Source: JAZKFR01 sp040386295 (GTDB taxonomy: Bacteria > Pseudomonadota > Gammaproteobacteria > Burkholderiales > Rhodocyclaceae). From it: a DNA stretch of 37,301 bases. Within the stretch, counting starts at the first letter, position 1. Every line of letters begins with the position of its first letter. The stretch spans positions 1 through 37,301 of the forward strand of contig JAZKFR010000058.1 of NCBI GenBank assembly GCA_040386295.1, written 5' to 3'. The notes beneath the pieces were generated by a model. The model was not told the DNA's origin. It did not search any database and saw only the letters and a program-made list of their open reading frames with translations. Both the position numbers and the translations under genes were made by a program. Positions 34,562 to 37,301 of this stretch are shown in pieces.

Positions 34562-36451
34562 ATGCGTGATTTATCGGATCAGACAGGGCGTCGTTTGGCG
34601 GTTTTGTCACTTGCTGCTTTGGGCGTGGTTTATGGCGATATTGGTACCAGTCCGCTGTACACCATGAAGGAGGTTTTTAACGGAAATCATCCGATTGCTG
34701 CCTCACCTGAAAACGTGTTGGGCATTTTGTCGATGATTTTCTGGTCTTTGATTCTGGTCGTTTTGATCAAATACGTGATCTTCATCATGCGCGCAGATAA
34801 CCGAGGCGAGGGCGGAATCATGGCGCTGACTGCACTGGCTTTGCGCGATGTGAAGGCACATTCTTGGCAGCAAAAAGGCATCATTTTGTGCGGCATTTTT
34901 GGCGCCGCGATGTTTTATGGCGACGGTATCGTGACGCCAGCGATGTCGGTTATTTCGGCGATCGAAGGCTTGGAAGTGGCCAATCCCGCGTTTCGTCCTT
35001 TTGTCATCCCTATTACTTTGCTTGTATTGTTGTTCTTGTTCTGTTTGCAGCGGCGAGGAACCGCCCATGTTGGGGCGGTTTTTGGTCCGATCATGTTGCT
35101 GTGGTTCTCTGTGCTCGCGATTTTGGGCGTCAGCAATTTATGGCAGCACCCGCAGGTTTTACTGGCCGTCAACCCAAGCTATGCCGTCTATTTTCTTGCG
35201 CACAACCTAAATTTGGCTTTGATTGCCCTCGGGGGGGTGGTCTTGTCTGTGACGGGGGCTGAGGCGCTTTACGCTGATATGGGTCATTTTGGTCGGCGGC
35301 CAATCAGCTTGGTTTGGTTCTATTTCGTTTTACCCTGCTTGCTTCTCAATTATTTTGGGCAAGGTGCTTTGATCATTGNNNNNNNNNNGCCAGATGCGAT
35401 TGAAAATCCTTTCTTTCTTTCGGCGCCGAATTGGGCGCTTTACCCCTTAATTGCCTTATCGACTGCTGCTGCTGTGATTGCTTCGCAGGCCGTCATTTCG
35501 GCGGCTTTCTCGATTACCCGACAGGCGATGCAACTCGGTTTTGTGCCGCGTTTTGAAGTGCGCCACACTTCGGACAAAACTGAAGGGCAAATCTATATGC
35601 CCGGCGTTAATTGGATTTTGATGCTGGCCGTTATGGGCTTGGTATTAGGCTTTAAATCGTCGACCAATATGGCGGCTGCCTACGGCATCGCGGTGACCGG
35701 CAATATGGTAGCGACCTCGCTCTTGGCGTGTATCGTTGCCGCCAAAATTTGGCGCTGGGGCTGGTTGCGTGCTGTTGTTCTATTTTCTCTGTTTCTCTTG
35801 ATTGAGCTGAGTTTCTTGTCGGCCAACATCGAGAAAATTCCTGACGGAGGTTGGTTCTCGCTGGTCATTGGTCTGCTCGTCCTGGTGCTGATGACGACAT
35901 GGAAGCGGGGTCGGCAACTGGTCGCTGAACGCTTGAGCAGCGAAGGCATTGAACTTGAGCCATTCATTGCGGCGCTAGTGGTTTCGATGCCGATTCGTGT
36001 GCAAGGCACCGCCGTCTTTATGAACGCCAGCTCGACCGGAGTGCCCCATGCGCTGATGCACAATTTGATGCACAACAAGGTGCTACACGAACGCGTCGTG
36101 ATTGCTTCGGTACAGGTTTTGGACGTGCCCTACGTCGTGGATCTTGAGCGAGTTGAGATGCACAAGCTGGAGGGCGGCTTTTACAAAATGTTGGTGCGTT
36201 ATGGTTTTAAAGACGAACCTGATATTCCACGTGCGCTTGAGTTGTGCGCGGCGCAAGGAATCCGTTTTGAGCTGATGGAAACTTCTTTCTTCTTGGGGCG
36301 CGAAACATTGATTCCGAAACTCGGTTCGGATATGGCTTTGTGGCGAGAAAAATTGTTTATTGCGATGTTTCGTAACGCGAGCAGCGCTACCGCTTTTTTC
36401 AAAATACCGAGTAATCGGGTCGTTGAATTGGGCACGCAACTGGTTTTGTAG
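34562..36451 (+). CDS. kup: Low-affinity potassium transporter Kup (contains a 10-N gap)
   Basis: A 629-residue K+/H+ symporter of the KUP/HAK/KT family in the inner membrane. The start RRLAVLSLAALGVVYGDIG and the following TSPLYTMKEVF are the family signature. Also visible are RADNRGEGGIMAL, FGAAMFYGDGIVTPAMSVIS, VTGAEALYADMGHFG, the 12-helix core to about residue 440, and a cytosolic C-terminal domain with ETSFFLGRE and MALWREKLFIAMFRNA. Ten N at 35379-35388 replace about two residues expected between GALII and PDAIENPFF, so the true length is slightly shorter. GAGAAAG precedes the ATG. It converges on hldC. Confidence 0.96.
   Translation: MRDLSDQTGRRLAVLSLAALGVVYGDIGTSPLYTMKEVFNGNHPIAASPENVLGILSMIFWSLILVVLIKYVIFIMRADNRGEGGIMALTALALRDVKAHSWQQKGIILCGIFGAAMFYGDGIVTPAMSVISAIEGLEVANPAFRPFVIPITLLVLLFLFCLQRRGTAHVGAVFGPIMLLWFSVLAILGVSNLWQHPQVLLAVNPSYAVYFLAHNLNLALIALGGVVLSVTGAEALYADMGHFGRRPISLVWFYFVLPCLLLNYFGQGALIIXXXXPDAIENPFFLSAPNWALYPLIALSTAAAVIASQAVISAAFSITRQAMQLGFVPRFEVRHTSDKTEGQIYMPGVNWILMLAVMGLVLGFKSSTNMAAAYGIAVTGNMVATSLLACIVAAKIWRWGWLRAVVLFSLFLLIELSFLSANIEKIPDGGWFSLVIGLLVLVLMTTWKRGRQLVAERLSSEGIELEPFIAALVVSMPIRVQGTAVFMNASSTGVPHALMHNLMHNKVLHERVVIASVQVLDVPYVVDLERVEMHKLEGGFYKMLVRYGFKDEPDIPRALELCAAQGIRFELMETSFFLGRETLIPKLGSDMALWREKLFIAMFRNASSATAFFKIPSNRVVELGTQLVL
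35379..35388. other. Run of 10 N inside kup
   Basis: In relatives only about two residues separate the two flanks, so about four bases are probably missing rather than ten. The frame is kept. With the other two identical runs this points to a fixed-size placeholder. Confidence 0.9.
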
Positions 36452-36477
36452 TGTTTGCTTGATGTTCTGAGGTGCTG

Positions 36478-36499
36478 CTGTCGCCCGGCTCTGCGACAG
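36478..36499. terminator. Hairpin between convergent kup and hldC
   Basis: CTGTCGC (36478-36484) and GCGACAG (36493-36499) form a perfect 7-bp stem with an 8-base loop, 27 bases after the kup stop and 34 bases after the hldC stop. There is no T tract on either side, so it may serve as a bidirectional stop with help, or simply protect the transcript end. Confidence 0.35.
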
Positions 36500-36532
36500 A
36501 TTGCCGCTGTTGGGCGCGGGTGATCTGACGGC

Positions 36533-37066
36533 TTACAAATTGCGGATTTTTTCTAGCAGTGCAGTCGTTGATTTCTGATGGATAAAGGGGATTGACAGGG
36601 TGCGCCCCCCCCAAGCGAGCACCTCGCTATGGCCGACGATTTTGTCTACCGGCCAATCGCCGCCTTTGACTAGAACGTCGGGGCGAGACTCGAGAATACG
36701 AGTCAGCGGCGTGTCCTCGTCGAACCAAGTAACTAAACTCACCGAACTGAGCGCAGCCGCGACAGCCAAGCGATCAGCCAAACTATTGACTGGGCGGTCT
36801 GCGCCTTTGCCTAGACGTTTGACTGAAGCATCGGTGTTCAACGCCAATACTAGTGAAGCACCGAAGGCGGCTGCCTGAGCCAGTAGGGTGACGTGGCCAC
36901 GGTGCAGAATATCGAAGCAACCGTTGGTAAACACCAAGGGGCGGGGCAGCGCGTGTACACGCGCTAGCCAAGTCTCGGGGGATGCGATTTTTTCTTCAAA
37001 ACTAATCGCGTCGATTGTTTTAGGTGTTGGAGTTGCTGCACGTTCAATGTTCATTTCGGTACTCAT
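36533..37066 (-). CDS. hldC: D-glycero-beta-D-manno-heptose 1-phosphate adenylyltransferase
   Basis: A 177-residue cytidylyltransferase-fold enzyme equal to the RfaE2 (second) domain of HldE, making ADP-heptose for the lipopolysaccharide core. Motifs: FTNGCFDILHRGHVTLL (HxGH), ALNTDASVKRLGKGADRPVN, DVLVKGGDW and the C-terminal KSTTALLEKIR. The kinase half is absent, as is usual in Burkholderiales, where it is a separate gene. The N-terminus has about 20 residues more than relatives; ATG 37054 or a later start is possible. No Shine-Dalgarno site is visible before ATG 37066. Confidence 0.93.
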   Translation of the reverse strand: MSTEMNIERAATPTPKTIDAISFEEKIASPETWLARVHALPRPLVFTNGCFDILHRGHVTLLAQAAAFGASLVLALNTDASVKRLGKGADRPVNSLADRLAVAAALSSVSLVTWFDEDTPLTRILESRPDVLVKGGDWPVDKIVGHSEVLAWGGRTLSIPFIHQKSTTALLEKIRNL

Positions 37067-37301
37067 GGCAGTTGCCGCAGCACCAGCGTCGGCGAGTTGC
37101 TCTGGCTTGGAAGGCGTGGCTTGCCTAAGCTTATTTCAATGCGCATTAAAATCGGCACTGGGTCGATGGTCGAGTTGCTGACTGCCTTGCCTTGCTACAG
37201 CAAAGTTTTCAGCTCATCTTCGTGTTCCGTTTCTAATGCAAATTGGAATTGCTTCTCTTCCTAACCCCTAGAGCCTGAGCGTTCCTCAGGCTGTTTGCGT
37301 T
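37067..37301. other. Right-edge non-coding region with a strong hairpin
   Basis: AGCCTGAG (37272-37279) and CTCAGGCT (37285-37292) form a perfect 8-bp stem with a 5-base loop, followed on the plus strand by GTTTGCGTT. This resembles an intrinsic terminator, but no plus-strand gene precedes it here. On the minus strand, 21 codons at 37200-37262 ending EHEDELKTLL and a stop have coding-like composition but are preceded by an in-frame stop. No gene is claimed. Confidence 0.45.

Overview
The window looks like a chromosomal segment of a betaproteobacterium, most likely order Burkholderiales. The block pyrG-kdsA-DUF1330-eno-ftsB (minus strand, 24286 to 19647), the fused acyl-CoA mutase IcmF and a DUF6891-type protein are all typical of that group. 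The species cannot be read from the sequence. Moderate G+C and two very large repeat proteins (an extracellular-type beta-propeller/cadherin-like protein and an ankyrin/coiled-coil protein) would fit a host-associated member, but that is inference.

Layout. 1-2856 is the 5' part of a large minus-strand repeat protein whose 3' end lies beyond the left edge. 2875-3446 is non-coding and holds a terminator-like hairpin, a probable transposase remnant and the trxB promoter. trxB and an Smr-domain gene follow on the plus strand, convergent with a ppa-nadE pair on the minus strand. 7967-11650 is a 1227-residue ankyrin protein gene whose base composition changes sharply in the middle. icmF follows on plus. 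It converges on a minus-strand pair: a YuxH-like HDOD gene followed by a GAF?/PAS/PAS/GGDEF/EAL gene. Further right are ftsB, eno, DUF1330, kdsA, pyrG and a tRNA-Arg(CCT), all on minus, then a second PAS/GGDEF/EAL gene on minus. The right third carries an ABC-F ATPase (Uup type), a rhomboid protease with a helical-repeat tail, a convergent membrane protein with a TPR-like tail, a DUF6891 protein, a MAPEG protein, an unrecognised Ala/Ser-rich protein, the potassium transporter Kup and the heptose-phosphate adenylyltransferase HldC.

Functionally most of the window is housekeeping: CTP (pyrG), KDO (kdsA) and heptose (hldC) precursors for lipopolysaccharide, glycolysis (eno), division (ftsB), NAD synthesis (nadE, supported by ppa removing PPi), thiol redox (trxB) and K+ uptake (kup). 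Two complete GGDEF-EAL proteins and one HDOD protein point to cyclic-di-GMP signalling. Accessory interest centres on the left-edge repeat protein, the ankyrin protein and the rhomboid/TPR neighbour pair.

Three runs of exactly ten N (23348-23357 in pyrG, 34199-34208 intergenic, 35379-35388 in kup) look like fixed-size gap placeholders and should not be read as real lengths. No rRNA, CRISPR array, intact insertion sequence, prophage or recognisable defence system was seen.
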